From Siphonodentalium dalli (taxonomy: Eukaryota > Mollusca > Scaphopoda > Gadilida > Siphonodentaliidae), in NCBI GenBank assembly GCA_032622095.1, contig CP136066.1, positions 96,741,319 to 96,805,318 of the forward strand: 64,000 nt of DNA, read 5' to 3'. Positions within the stretch are counted from its first letter, which is position 1. Each line of letters begins with the position of its first letter. The notes beneath the pieces are model-generated. The model was given only the letters and a program-made list of their open reading frames with translations, was not told where the DNA came from and made no database searches. Position numbers and translations under genes: made by a program. Of this stretch, positions 44,553-56,402 are shown piece by piece.

Positions 44553-44700
44553 TTAACCCTTCCATGACTGGAGCTTCCTGAAATTATGTGAAAACCCTAT
44601 GCTGATACATTCTCTTATATATGCAAGCTCCCATATATAAGAGAATGCATGGCACATGATCTTTAATGCTGCAGCAGCGTAGCTCCCATCATCAAAGGGT
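44553..44700. mobile_element. Family C TTAA MITE, copy 6 (short)
   Basis: TTAACCCTTCCATGACTGGA to CCCATCATCAAAGGGT, with only one internal hairpin (CTCTTATATATGCAAGC / ATATATAAGAGAATGCA). Confidence 0.8.
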
Positions 44701-45792
44701 CAAGGTAACAGTATCTAGATCATACCATTCCTCAATTAAAGAGACTCAAGGCCTTCAAGGTGGTTTCATACAAAATAACATAAAAGTCTATAAAACAACT
44801 ACATTGTACTAGTATCATCTACAGGTACATTTACATGTTAAAATTAGATATATTTTGTTGTTATTTTCATTACTAATAACTCTCCAATAATGCGATCTCA
44901 CATGTCAAAACCATTGTTATGTAAACATTAGTGTTACAGTGGAATTACCAATAAATTACAATTACATGTAGTTGAATAAGATACCAAAGGTTAAACAAAA
45001 CTTGATGGTAAACATTCACTGGAAAAGGAAAAAATAATTGAGAAATATTCTGAAAATCATATTCAGACTAAAATATTTGGACTGACTACATGATTATCGA
45101 TGTTTGTTGACAAATCACTATAACAGTTTTGTTTACATAAAAAATGGTTTCAACTCGTAAAATTTAGTTATTGAAGAACTATCAATAATGAATATGAGAA
45201 CAAAGTTTTTCTATTTCTCCATGATCTTCTTTGTGGTGATTTTTTTACAGACTTTTATATTCTTTACCAAAGTGCCTTGGACCCCTTTAAACATTAATTG
45301 CGGGTTCCAGACATCGTGCTGCAAGAACATATTCTGTTTAATATAAAATCTAGTTTCTTACACAACTGGATTCATAAGTGCAGTTTACAAATGAAAATTT
45401 AATTAGAAACCATGGGACATGCACATAAACTGGTCTCATAAATATAAAACAAAGGCAATTTTTCCTCGTTTAAATACATAATTACAATAATAATATAAAC
45501 ATAACATGAACTGTACCAATTAGTCCCTCACAAATTATTTCACTGAAATAATATTGAATGATTTAGACAGAACAAATATTTACAATAAATACATACTAAT
45601 GAAATCTTAAATGTGTCCAGCATTCTGAAGACGCTGTACTTTTATGATGCAAGAGTTTTGCAGGGCAATTATAATTCATAGAAACAAATAGCCACATTTC
45701 CAAATGTACTCCATACATGTATATACCATACATGTATTTCATCATGATCAAATACAGTCAACATACTCAAAATCATACTGACATACTGCATG
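44701..45792. other. Plain AT-rich intron
   Basis: No gene or repeat recognised. Confidence 0.5.
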
Positions 45793-45968
45793 TACAGTAA
45801 TGCCCAAAGTATATGACCATTTAACCACAGCAAAGGGATTTAGTCCGGAAATATGGCTTGTTGCCATTCATAGAAAAGCTCTCACCGACATATTTCCGAC
45901 TAAATCCTGAAAAAATTTCCCATAATTCTGCTGTGGTTTAGGGGTCGATTATTTAGGACATTACCGTA
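45793..45968. mobile_element. Family A palindromic MITE, worn copy
   Basis: TACAGTAATGCCCAAAG to TTTAGGACATTACCGTA. The left arm lacks the ATTATGGGTAA portion. It is more diverged than the others. Confidence 0.8.
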
Positions 45969-46211
45969 TGTCTATCGTGGTCTCTTCTAAATATAATTTC
46001 CCAGAAGCGTCCAGGCTTCCCCCAAAAGTATGTCACATCATGTCAGTTAATCGCTTTGATTGGGACACTTTTATCTTAGGGCTGCTAATAGTGAGTTCTG
46101 ATTGGCACAGACGTGGAACGTGATATAATAGCGTAGTTACGGTCCCATGGGATATGGTAGATCCATGTGTATTGAAATTGAGGCCAAGCATTTAATGAAA
46201 GTGTCAATGAC

Positions 46212-47525
46212 ACTGTAGCTCAACTTGGAAAGGGAATAACTTAATGTATTACAGTAAATGGAGCGATTAGGAATGTGGAAAGTTGAATGTCTAATACTAG
46301 TTTATAGACATGAAGAGAAAAGTAAAATCCAAGATGGCTGCTGGCGGCCATATTTTCCGGCGAATGACCCCAAAATGAGTCATTCCCATCTACATGTCAT
46401 CGTTAACATCCATGAAAATTTTTCGGACGATCAGACTAAAGGTACGCCCTGTAGCCCATGCTAAAGAATTTAGTCATACAAAGAGTAAAATCCAAGATGG
46501 CTGCTGGCAACCATGTTTTTTAGCCGAATGACCCAAAAATGACTCGTTCCCATCTACATGTCATTATTAACATTCATGACAAATTTCATGATGATCAGAC
46601 GAACAGTACGACCTGTGGCCCATGCTAATGGATTAAATTTTGAAATCAAAGATGGCTGCTGGCAGCCATGTTTTTTGTCCGAATGACCCCAAAATGACTC
46701 ATTCCCATTTACATTCCAATTTCAACAGCAATGACAAATTTTATGATGATCAGACTAAAGGTACGACCTGTAGCCCGTGCTAAACGATTTAGTCATACAA
46801 AGAGTAAAATCCAAGATGGCTGCTGGTGGCCATGTTTTTTGGCCGAATGACCCCAAAATTACTCGTTCCCATCTACATGTCAATATTAACATGACAAATT
46901 TCATGATGATCAGACGAACAGTACGACCTGTGGCCTGTGCTAATGGATTAAATTTTGAAATCCAAGATGGCCGCTGGCGGCCATGTTTTTTGTCCGAATG
47001 ACCCCAAAATGACTCGTTCCCATCTACGTTCCAATTTCAACAGCCATGACAAATTTCATGATGATCAGACTAAAGGTACGACCTGTAGCCCGTGCTAAAG
47101 GATTTAGTCATACAAGGAGTAAAATCAAAGATGGCTGCTGGCGGCCATGTTTTTTGGCCGATTGACCCCAAAATTACTCGTTCCCATCTACATGTCAATA
47201 TTAACATCCATGACAAATTTCATAACAATAAGATGAACAGTACGGCCTGTAGCCCGTGCTAATGGATTGGATTTTGAAATCAAAGATGGCTGCTGGCGGC
47301 CATGTTTTTTTTTCGAATGACCCCAAAATGACTCGTTCCCATCTACATGTCAATGTCAACATCCATGACAAATTTCATAATAATCGGACCAAAGGTACGA
47401 ACTGTAGCCCGTGCTAAATGAAATTGTTGACGCATCACACGCGGACACACATACACGCACACACGGACGACGGATACCAAGCCATGGCAATAGCTCAAAC
47501 TTTACAAAGTAAAGTTGAGCTAATA
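46212..47525 (+). mobile_element. Pearl/HINE-like element with seven tandem monomers
   Basis: The left end TGTAGCTCAACTTGGAAAGG is followed by seven monomers, each opening AAGATGGCTGCTGG or close, at 46331, 46494, 46649, 46813, 46964, 47128 and 47283. From the second on, two monomer types alternate (GAGTAAAATCCAAGATGG and TTTTGAAATCAAAGATGG), giving a roughly 315-bp higher-order unit. A CACG-rich tract (CACACACGGACGACGG) and a 3' hairpin (AGCTCAAACTTTAC / GTAAAGTTGAGCT) close it. Confidence 0.8.
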
Positions 47526-47882
47526 AAAACATGATGTCCCTTGAATTCATTCAGTCTGCAGTAAGATCTCTACCAGCATTGAGAAGAGAAGGGCCAAATA
47601 TCTTTGGAGCAAGGAAAATTCTCATATTAAAATGTGAATTGACAAAGGTTCAGCAGTACTTTGAATCTGACCAGGTACATGTACTTCGCACTTTGAGAAT
47701 TGTAATCATGCTAATTCCGTGAGCAGCTAGCGAGACGTGGTTGTAAATCATACAGAGATACAGCTCACACAGAGCAGGTATGTGTTCTGCCAAATTTATG
47801 GAAAATCTCAAAAATAACCTGATGATAACACCTCTCCCAATTACAACAAATTAATATATTACTACAATCATCAGTCAGTTAT

Positions 47883-48069
47883 TTAACACTTCCATGACTG
47901 GAGCTTCCTGAAATTTTTTGAAAATCCTGTGCCAATGCATTCTCTTTATTATATATGCGAATCTCACATATATACAAGAGAATGCATTGGCCGAACAATA
48001 TGTACCTTGCCCTTGTAAAGCTAGGGTCTTTATTAATGCTGCACCAGCGTAGCTCCCTTCATGAAGGAG
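47883..48069. mobile_element. Family C TTAA MITE, copy 7
   Basis: TTAACACTTCCATGACTGGA, one hairpin (CCAATGCATTCTCTT / AGAGAATGCATTGG), then GCACCAGCGTAGCTCCCTTC and ATGAAGG. The right end has lost its GTTAA. Confidence 0.75.
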
Positions 48070-48870
48070 CTATATTGACTAATTCTTTCCAACTTATTTG
48101 GCAGTTCTCAGGGACATTAGTTTTTCAAAATTTGGTTAATTTTAAAATATACAAAATTTAAAGGGCCTTCCTTAACACACGAATGTGCCACAGGCCCTTC
48201 CAGTGCTGAATAAAGGCTCCCAAAGGGAGTCTGTTTCAGCTAGTCTACTGTAAAAAGAAATCTTTCAACAATGGGTTGGTTCCATTCCAAAACTATAGTA
48301 ATACATGAATATATCATACATGTATCCGAAACTTGACGAAAGTGGGTTCGCCCGCGAGCCGACAGGTCCGACGATGGAATGTTCGCTTAGCAAATCATAC
48401 TTTTAAAATCAATACATGTGTACAGGTAGAACCTGTATGTATCAGTTAATACTGGGGCACAATTTTTCTAGAGATAGGTAATAAATCTATTAAATCTACA
48501 GTGCAAACATACCTTCTTTATCTTAATACACTCCATTTAACCCTGTCCTTGCAAACAAAACAAGATAAAAGCTTCCAAGTATGAATTGCAGCATAGCTTT
48601 ATATACATGTAGTACCTTTCAATGATCCTAGTCTCGTAGGGGTCTATTCATGGTCAGGAATATCATAATCAACACCATGTTTTTTTTTTTTTTTGCCATG
48701 TCAAGCTTTCACAGTACCTTTTGTTCGGTGAAGAAATGGTCAACATGTAATTACAGTACTGACATGAGGTAAATTGAGGGTGGTTTAGCATTTTTGTTAT
48801 TTCTAGCCTTTAGGTCATATCACAACCCTTCCAGTTTTATTGGGAGTCAAGGCTGCACATACATGTAGGC
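48070..48870. other. Plain intron with poly-T
   Basis: A T run of about 16 lies near 48680. Nothing else seen. Confidence 0.5.
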
Positions 48871-48874
48871 AGGG

Positions 48875-48970
48875 GGCCCTGAAAATTAATTTGATTCAAT
48901 GCGATTCAGAATCGTTTGTCTGATTTGAAATTGGCTGCGCTGATTCAAATTTTATCGAATCTATTCTATC
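48875..48970. repeat. Possible hAT-end fragment
   Basis: GGGGGCCCTGAAAATTAATT followed by GATTCAATGCGATTCAGAAT and ATTTTATCGAATC recalls the ATTCGA-rich ends of the elements at 18787 and 20032. One end only. Confidence 0.35.
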
Positions 48971-49298
48971 AAGTGCATTGACTGCATTCACATGGTTTAT
49001 ATAGACTACAGAGTACTTACACCATTACTCTTGTGCTAAGTAACTTAATGGTACTAAGGAAGGCATGAACAAACAAGACAATTCTGTCGCAAATGATCTA
49101 TTAATGGAACACCCAATTATTTCATGCATTATAATCTCATTAAGAATGATGTAAACCCAATATGAGTCAATATGATATCAAGGAGTTCAGAATGATACAA
49201 TTTAAATGGTGGATTGCAGTAAAACATGGATATCGTCGAAGTTAGCCGACTGAAATTTGGAAAGCACATTATAAAGAGGTAATCCCCATCCACCACTC

Positions 49299-49408
49299 AA
49301 TGAGAGCTTCCGCTGAATGGCAACAAGTCATATTTCTGACTATATCCTGAAAAATTATCCATAATTCTGCTGTGGTTAAGGAGTCGATTATTTAGAGCAT
49401 TACATGTA
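49299..49408 (-). mobile_element. Family A MITE, single arm
   Basis: Only the right half remains: AATGAGAGCTTCCGCTGAAT, CAACAAGTCATATTTCTGAC to GCATTACATGTA. Confidence 0.82.
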
Positions 49409-49429
49409 TCTCCCTTTATCAGATCACCA

Positions 49430-49545
49430 ATCCATGCTTATCGGGAATTGAACCCGAATTGTCATCGCTGGAAGACTGGCTTTCGATATGACTGCCTAAT
49501 GTGCCATGAGCCCTACCGACTTGGCCACTGGAAAACCCTGACATT
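49430..49545 (-). repeat. tRNA-derived SINE head (A and B boxes)
   Basis: On the minus strand an A-box-like TGGCCAAGTCGG (49516-49527) is followed about 60 nt later by a B box, GGTTCAATTCC, within a perfect 5-bp T-arm (TCGGG, TTCAATT, CCCGA; 49441-49457). The acceptor ends do not pair and the middle does not form a normal anticodon arm, so this is a RNA polymerase III promoter region of a SINE or a dead tRNA copy, not a working tRNA. Confidence 0.55.
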
Positions 49546-50019
49546 GAGACTTGATGACCGTGAACCAACTTACCAGCTGCAAGTGTGAAATGTTATAAAG
49601 GAGTGATTACATGTAGTTATGAATATTATAAAGTTTTTACACCCAATTTACTAGTAAGGTATTTACAGACAGGAGAAATGCAAGCATTGCAAGCTTCACA
49701 TTGTTTTGTATTGTCAGCTAGTGCTGCCATGATAAACCCCTTCTATGATACAATATACACATACATGTACATGTACAAGTGTATCACAGCTTTTGCTCAC
49801 AGTACAATATGGCTTTGTCGTACATAACGCGAAATACATGTAGGCACCTGGCAAGCGTATGTTCATGTGGATGTGAGTGTATGTGTATATGCATGTCTCG
49901 CTGCTCTAGTGAAAAGCCTGTAAAATGGCAGCATGCATCTATTCGGCATTTCTCAAAATGTACCTGGTGTAATAATGTACATGTTCAATAAGCATATTGG
50001 TACTCATGATAATAAATAA

Positions 50020-50465
50020 GGATATTAAGATACTCAATCCGATCAGATGGTCCCAATATCATCAAGTTACAACAACAACAACATTTCTTCAAAATGCGTT
50101 TTAGTTATCAGAATCTATTAATTACAACAAAATAATGTTAACCACTGTCAACTATGGTATAAAATTTCACAAAACGTGTTATATATCAACATGTTGTTCA
50201 AGAAATTTGGCCGTATTTATCAAATACCGGCATCTAAAACACAAAGCCACTTGAATTAAGGGTTATCCATCTTCATCCGCAATATGGTCGGTTTGACAAA
50301 TATTTGCCAGGTGGAATAAAGTACACATCTCGAGAAATAATGGACTTCTAAAATCGATATCTGATCACTCTGAGCTTTGATGAGATGTATCAAATATCTA
50401 TTATCCCCGAAGCCAAAGAAATAGTAATTTAGGGGTGTTTAATCGGATAATGCATCTTTAAACTG
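50020..50465 (+). repeat. Family F repeat, copy 1
   Basis: TCAATCCGATCAGATGGTCC, CAACAACAACATTTCTTC, AATAATGTTAACCACTGTCA and GGAATAAAGTACACATCTCG, ending GCCAAAGAAATAGTAATTTA. It matches 57955-58425 in order along its length. Confidence 0.7.
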
Positions 50466-50662
50466 TCCAATAGTATTAGGATATGCATTTGCAGAGGATA
50501 TTTCAAAGAAAGAGAGATGGGTACATGTATGAAAGGGTTTGCAGTGAAGGTGAAGCATTTCATTTTATTTATATGAGCAGATTACTAGCTGAACTACTGG
50601 TATAAAAAGTGGGTTTTTTTTCTAAAGAATGGAAAGTACTTGTATGGATTTTATTTTGGTCA

Positions 50663-50754
50663 CAGTCCTCATAATTTGCCGAAGCAAACTGAGCAACGAT
50701 AAAGGGATGCCGTAGTGGACTGCCGAAGCCAAACAATCTGAATTAAGAAGGCTG
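50663..50754. mobile_element. Family E MITE, shortened
   Basis: CAGTCCTCATAATTTGCCGA, then GGATGCCGTAGTGGACTGCC, CCAAACAATCTGAATTAAG and AGGCTG. About 30 bp of the left part of the consensus is missing. Confidence 0.7.
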
Positions 50755-51246
50755 ATCACATGTTAAGCCTAAGGCGATAGATACTTGATTTTCAGTTTTG
50801 TATTATCCACCACATTTTGTTTCTTGTCCAAAATTACAACACAATTTCAATATTATTAGGTGTACAAATGACCAGTATGTATCTGCACAATGAAGGACTC
50901 ATGTATATGCAGTATGATACTACATACATGTATTCAGTATTTGTGCAACACAAATTGTGCTATGATCAGACCGACATCCATCCGTTTATAAATATGGTGC
51001 GCTGCATATAGGGAATGGCTTGATTTTTTTTTATGTCTTTGGCTCAAGAATTAACAACATAACTATATCAGATGAAGGTTGAAGTTGGCAATTGGTGCAA
51101 CTTAGAAATGCTACTATTGTTTGAATCAAGGCTCCATGTCGCATCATATATTTGCAGATTAGTTAAATATTATCAGTTTAAAAACATCCAAAACATGCAA
51201 TTAACAATCATCTCATTCCCCATTCTGTTCTGTGATTCTAGTATAA

Positions 51247-52012
51247 CACTATTTGACCCTTTCAATACTGAATGGATTCTCCCACTCAGTTATAAAAGAA
51301 TACGAGTACATTGAAATACCAGGTCTATTATTCATCTGGACGGGTTTTCAGGAAAATATGCAGATAATACAAGTACAGTAACACCCTAAATAATCGACTC
51401 CTTAACCACAGCAGAATTATGGATAACTTTTCAGGATTTAGTTGGAAATATGGCTTGTTGCCATTCATTGAAAGCTCTCACTGAGAGCTTTCCGATGAAT
51501 GGCAACAAGCCATATTTCCGACTAAATCCTGAAAAGTAACCCATAATTCTGCTGTGGTTAAGGAGTCGATTATTTAGGGCATTACATGTATGTAATACAA
51601 GTATGTACAGCAGGAGTCCTATTTAATGGAGGGAAATGTTCAACAATCCATTCATCTGACAAACTTTATGGTCGTTTGTGAACTTACTATCTGAAAATTT
51701 CCTAAGGGAACTACTTGTCAATGAGTCTTTAGTATAGAAAGGGTTAAACTCTAAATAAATTGACCATGGATTGACCTTTACTAAATTGAGTCAATTCTCA
51801 TTGACGATTAGCTTCCTTAGCAAATGTCCAGATAATAAGTTCAACAAACGGCCATAGGATATGAATCCTTCTGCACTTGTAATACATGTACACTGTATCT
51901 GTTAACTTATTAAGTATTTTCGGAACATCGCTCCAGATGAATAATAGACCATTCAAATATATACTTTTATAACTGATGAGAGATTCCATTTAGTAAAGAA
52001 AAGGATTAAATA
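51247..52012. mobile_element. Family H fold-back, whole, interrupted by a family A MITE
   Basis: The left arm (CTTTCAATACTGAATGG, ATTCTCCCACTCAGTTATAA, GTCTATTATTCATCTGGACG) is mirrored by the right arm (TCCAGATGAATAATAGAC, ACTTTTATAACTGATGAGAG, ATTCCATTTAGTAAAG). Between them are the family's GTTCAACAATCC and AAGTTCAACAAACGGCC blocks and, at 51374-51590, a complete family A palindrome. Confidence 0.7.
51374..51590. mobile_element. Family A palindromic MITE, full length, inside family H
   Basis: TACAGTAACACCCTAAATAA, mirrored centre CTCTCACTGAGAGCTTTCC, to TTTAGGGCATTACATGTA. GATAATACAAG precedes it and GTAATACAAG follows it, suggesting a small rearranged duplication of the target besides TA. 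Confidence 0.88.
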
Positions 52013-52053
52013 TTAATGCCACTATTAAACTGATCAACTGATGAGATTTATAA

Positions 52054-52395
52054 CTTAAAGAGGTACTGTATACTAAATCCGGCCATTTATGGGACCATCT
52101 TCTTTTATACTCAACAGAATATATGCAACAAATGAATGAATTTGAGACATGGATTAGTGCAAAATACACTCATGTGTTCTTTGAACGATGCAAACAACAT
52201 AGTAATTATAATGAAAATGAATTTATGACTCCAGCCATTATAATTACCATGTTGTTTGCATCGTTCATAGAGCATATGAGTGTATTTTGCACGAATACTT
52301 AGCTCAAATTCATTCATTTGTTGCATATATTCTGCTGAGTATAAAAGGAAATGGTCCCATAAATGGCCGGATTTAGTGAACAGTACCACTTTAAG
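52054..52395. mobile_element. Fold-back MITE, 342 bp, roughly 150-bp arms
   Basis: CTTAAAGAGGTACTGT is mirrored by ACAGTACCACTTTAAG. Both arms carry AAATCCGGCCATTTATGG, ATATATGCAACAAATGAATG and GATGCAAACAACAT. The loop is about 22 bp. The 92-codon minus-strand frame here is only the arm sequence. Confidence 0.85.
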
Positions 52396-53098
52396 ACTAC
52401 ATGTACATGTAGTTCAATAGGAGAATTGATTGAATAATTTCAATTAAAATAGAGCATTTAATAAAAAAAATTTAATAGTAATACCACAAGATTTTTTTTG
52501 AGGAATTTCTCTCTTGTTAGCCAGAAGATGTAAACATAATTAAGAAAAGAAATGAAATAAATCAACAAATCACACTAGAACTTTCAATATGGCGCAAGTC
52601 TAGCAATATGGCGCAAGTCTAGCAAAATTGCAGATTGGATGTTTTCAAACTTGAATCAACAACATCAGGTTACTGTTATTTATTTTTACTCTGTCTGCTT
52701 AATATTGTTATTTTGTTGCATCAAAATCAAAGGAACTACTTTAAAACATTACTGATTATTCAAATTCATATCTATATGTAAAACATGCAGTTGTAAAAAA
52801 TAAATAAAATTTAAATTCTGTCAACTGGGTAACTTAAAATATTAAAATTGCTAACAGCAACAGCTCTAATTTAGTAACTGGCATCAACTATGATATTAAC
52901 ACATGTTTGAGAGCAAACGGGTTTGTCAACAATTATCTAAAAGGATCTTATTTTCCCTAGTTAGTGGATCTGTAACACATTGATTTTAGTGTTGAAATAA
53001 TAACTGCATTCAGTTTAATATCAAGGTGATTGCTCTAAGACACATTCACAACCACAGGTACTATTTACACATCTGTTTGTAAGAATCAATTCTGCTTG
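52396..53098. other. Plain AT-rich intron
   Basis: A short tandem (CAATATGGCGCAAGTCTAG twice) lies near 52590-52620. Nothing else seen. Confidence 0.5.
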
Positions 53099-53286
53099 TA
53101 CAGTAATGCCCTAAATAATCATCTTCTTAACCACAGCAGAATTATGGTTAATTTTTCAGGATTTAGTCGGAAATATGGCTTGTTGCCATTCATCGGAAAG
53201 CTCTCAGTGAGAGCTTTCCGATGAATCCCAACAAGCCATATTTTCGACTAATTCCTGAAAAATTACCCATAATTCTGCTGTGGTTG
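53099..53286. mobile_element. Family A palindromic MITE, right end missing
   Basis: TACAGTAATGCCCTAAATAA, a full mirrored centre (CTCTCAGTGAGAGCTTTCC), then the right arm to TTCTGCTGTGGTTG, where the last roughly 27 bp is lost. Confidence 0.88.
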
Positions 53287-54454
53287 CATATTTGTAAATA
53301 AAAACTTAAAACACATCTTAGTGCTGCTTTGTAAATGTCAATAACCAATGGGAATGATTTGTAAGTGTTCTGTACAACAATGCCATCTCCCCAGACATGT
53401 CAGCCAAGTCGCCCCTAAATCATCATCGGGGCGAGTTGTCTCCAGTCGGAGTCATTATGGATCTGTACCTACTGAATCAGAGCCAAATTACTTTTGTAAT
53501 GTATATTTTCCCATTTACATTCTTCTCTCACATCGATTTTATGTGTTTCTTATCTTTTTCCCATTGGGACTGAGAATTTGTTTTGGCCCTGTTACATAAA
53601 AAAAATCCTTAAATTCTTAAATCAGATGTGTAAACAATGTACCATACATGTATAAGTGAAAGTAGTCTTGAGGCCATGTGAGAATGGTATTATAAACCAT
53701 AAAGACAGAGAGCAAGACTGCAGATAGAGGTGTATTACGTGGAGGTTAACTCAACCATATACATACCATATTTTGAAATTATCATATTATACATAGAACA
53801 ATCTGAAATAAATTATCAATATACATGAAACACATGTAAAATTATTGGTCAAATCATTTATTGATAGATCAATCATACTGCACATTGTACAACATACATG
53901 GGCTCTTTCACGTTAAAGGTTGACAAAATAAATTTTTCGGATAGGGAGGGAAAATGATGCATTTGTCATTGTGTTTGGGAGTGTCTTAATATTTCTATAG
54001 TACTGACCTGCAGACAAAATTTCACTACTATATTGGAAAAAATAACAAAATTATAGGGCGATGGGTACCAATTTTGGCATATTTTGAGTGGCCAATCATT
54101 GCTGTGATGATTTTGTATTCCTTATATTTATTTTAATTTATGGGTTTGCCAAAAATGTCCTCATTTAACCTTTAGCTTATGTCTGTTTGATCATGTGGTG
54201 AAAAATTTGAGTGATTTCGTGCATTCAGTTTGATATTTGAATTTGAAGGTTATTGAGATAATCCGTTAAAATGATTTATAGCATGTGAATCTAAAATAAA
54301 GCTTTTTATGAACACAATTTACAATAACCATGGATCAGGAATATAGTTCAGTTGGACATTTCATGGTATAGAAGATTAATGGTAAAATTGGTTTTCTGTG
54401 TATTAGTCTATTTAAATTATATTCAATTCTCCAAAATATGTGCACATAAATTCC
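53287..54454. other. Plain intron
   Basis: An 83-codon frame (53348-53599) has no recognised domain. No repeats seen. Confidence 0.45.
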
Positions 54455-54610
54455 GTTAAAATCTGTCCTCTCCGAGAATCTTTGTCAACTGCTAATATAA
54501 ATGAAATGAGAAAATCATTTTGTATTGTGGGTAAACTGTCACTAGTATTGAGGGTGTATAAACTTTAATTGGTGGGCTGAACCATCCCGATTTGGTACAG
54601 CAGCTCATTA

Positions 54611-54997
54611 AATGTTAAAAAAAAAATGTCCTCTCCGAGAATTCAAGCATAGAACCCAGAGATTTTCTGGAAGACATTGGTTTATATTGAACTTTAACCA
54701 TTCTGTTAATGAGAATGGGGTGTAGTAATAATATACTATATTAAAATACAGTTTATGCAACATGCTGTGTCCAATTTGAGCTACTAATGTGTTATTTCAT
54801 TTATTTCCATTGAGGCAATTCAGGTCTGCTCAACTGCAATTGTCTGAGTAAATTGTCAATCTGAAGAATTTCTTGATTATTGATAATCATGTCATTGATT
54901 ACAAGTGGTTTGATGGAAGTGTTGTTCGTAAAACATATGTTTCTCAATAGTTAAACATAATTGTCTTGAATTATCGGAGAGGACACATTTTTTAACA
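54611..54997. mobile_element. Element with roughly 35-bp inverted ends
   Basis: ATGTTAAAAAAAAAATGTCC followed by TCTCCGAGAATTCAAG is mirrored by CTTGAATTATCGGAGAGGAC followed by ACATTTTTTAACAG. The same end motif occurs alone at 54463-54487 and 56634-56660 (GTGTGTCCTCTCAGAGA). Confidence 0.65.
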
Positions 54998-55804
54998 GAT
55001 TACAGAGTAAAGGAATAATCCATGTGTGTGTACATATAATAGCATTGGAATACCATCGGACCCGTAAACTAGGTTCATACCCTGGTGGTCTGTATAGTTC
55101 TCAATAAAATAGTTTAGACCATACAAAAGTATTATCCATATATTTATACAACCATAACACGAGGATTCTGCCCCTATGACCCCTCGATACACTCAATACA
55201 GATTACCACAGTTCATATAAAAAAACAGGAAGTAACCCCCAATAGAATGATTTCACACATTACAATGTTTTACAAGTAACTTGGAAACTAAAATCAATAA
55301 TAATCAATGTTAATCTTCTAAGCGCTCCATGGCCCCTAAATTTCAATGAACCATGACAGGATGAACAAATTGGAAATTATGGTTCATCGCAATAATCCAC
55401 ACCAAGTATTAACAATGTTTATCCGCCTTCTTGAATGGAGAAAAAGATTTTTGAAGTTCTTATTTTATTTAGAGTTATCTGACCCTTTTAATGCCTCCTG
55501 ACTAGGACCGCTCGAAGCCCCTGACATGATAAACTGAAGATAGCCCATTTTCCAAATGCTCTATAGCACTCAATAGATTTGTTTCATACATACCGGTAGA
55601 AAAGCATTGAAATCCATGACAACCCCAGAGCCCTCAATGCTAATCTTCTCACCCCTCATTGTCCCCTAAAATCCACTCAACCATGACCCTATGAACAAAT
55701 TATAAACCATGTCTCCATACCAAGTATTATGGAAATCGGCCCAGTGAGACTGAAAATAATTTTGAATTTTAAATAGTGCACTACTACATTAAATGTGGGT
55801 TCGC

Positions 55805-55903
55805 TCTGTCTGCTCATATTCTGAAAACATCCATACAAATGGACAATGGACTATTCCAATTTATACTTTTAGAATGAAATGGGAGAGTCCATTCATTTGT
55901 GAA
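55805..55903. repeat. Family H arm fragment
   Basis: CATATTCTGAAAACATCC, GGACTATTCCAATTTATACT, TTTAGAATGAAATGGGAGAG, TCCATTCATTTGTG correspond to the family H arm, diverged. Confidence 0.5.
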
Positions 55904-56044
55904 TGCCAATGAGTTACAGATTATAATAGGGCTAACATATGACAGCTAAAAATAACTCTAGTTCAATAATTCGCCTTGTCTGCAGGTATCTATTGTCTCT
56001 TATACAGTAAGGCCTGTATTAATCAGTAAACCTCACATCTGAAT

Positions 56045-56402
56045 AATTGTAAGTCAAAAAGTCACTCCAGTAAAAAAAATTGTATCAAACCCATATTCGA
56101 ACTTGATCTGTATTTTGGGCTGCGAAATCACAAACCAAAATACCAGATTTGGTTCCAGTCAGATAAAAACATGTTTGAGTCATCGCAGTATGCTTGAATT
56201 CTAAGTCGAAAAAGGCCCATACCTCTATTTAAAAATCATATCAAACCCATTTTCAAACTCATCCTGCATTTTGGGATGAGAAACTCGTAAAACAAAATTG
56301 TTCCGATTGGATAGAAAATGTTTGATTTATCGCACCATGCGTAAAATGTCTACATACGGATAGACGGACGGACGATGAGTGGTCAATCCGAACGTTAACA
56401 TT
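56045..56402 (+). mobile_element. Pearl/HINE-like element (family D), two monomers
   Basis: Two roughly 160-bp monomers share ATATCAAACCCAT.TTC, GCATTTTGGG.TG.GAAA and TGTTTGA.T.ATCGCA. They are followed by ATAGACGGACGGACGATGAG. The hairpin end was not identified. Confidence 0.6.

Noticed and set aside
49430-49545. Functional tRNA gene
   Set aside because: T-arm and box motifs are good, but acceptor arms do not pair and no anticodon arm forms. Called a SINE head instead.
52111-52389. 92-codon minus-strand frame
   Set aside because: Lies wholly within the arm of the fold-back MITE at 52054-52395.
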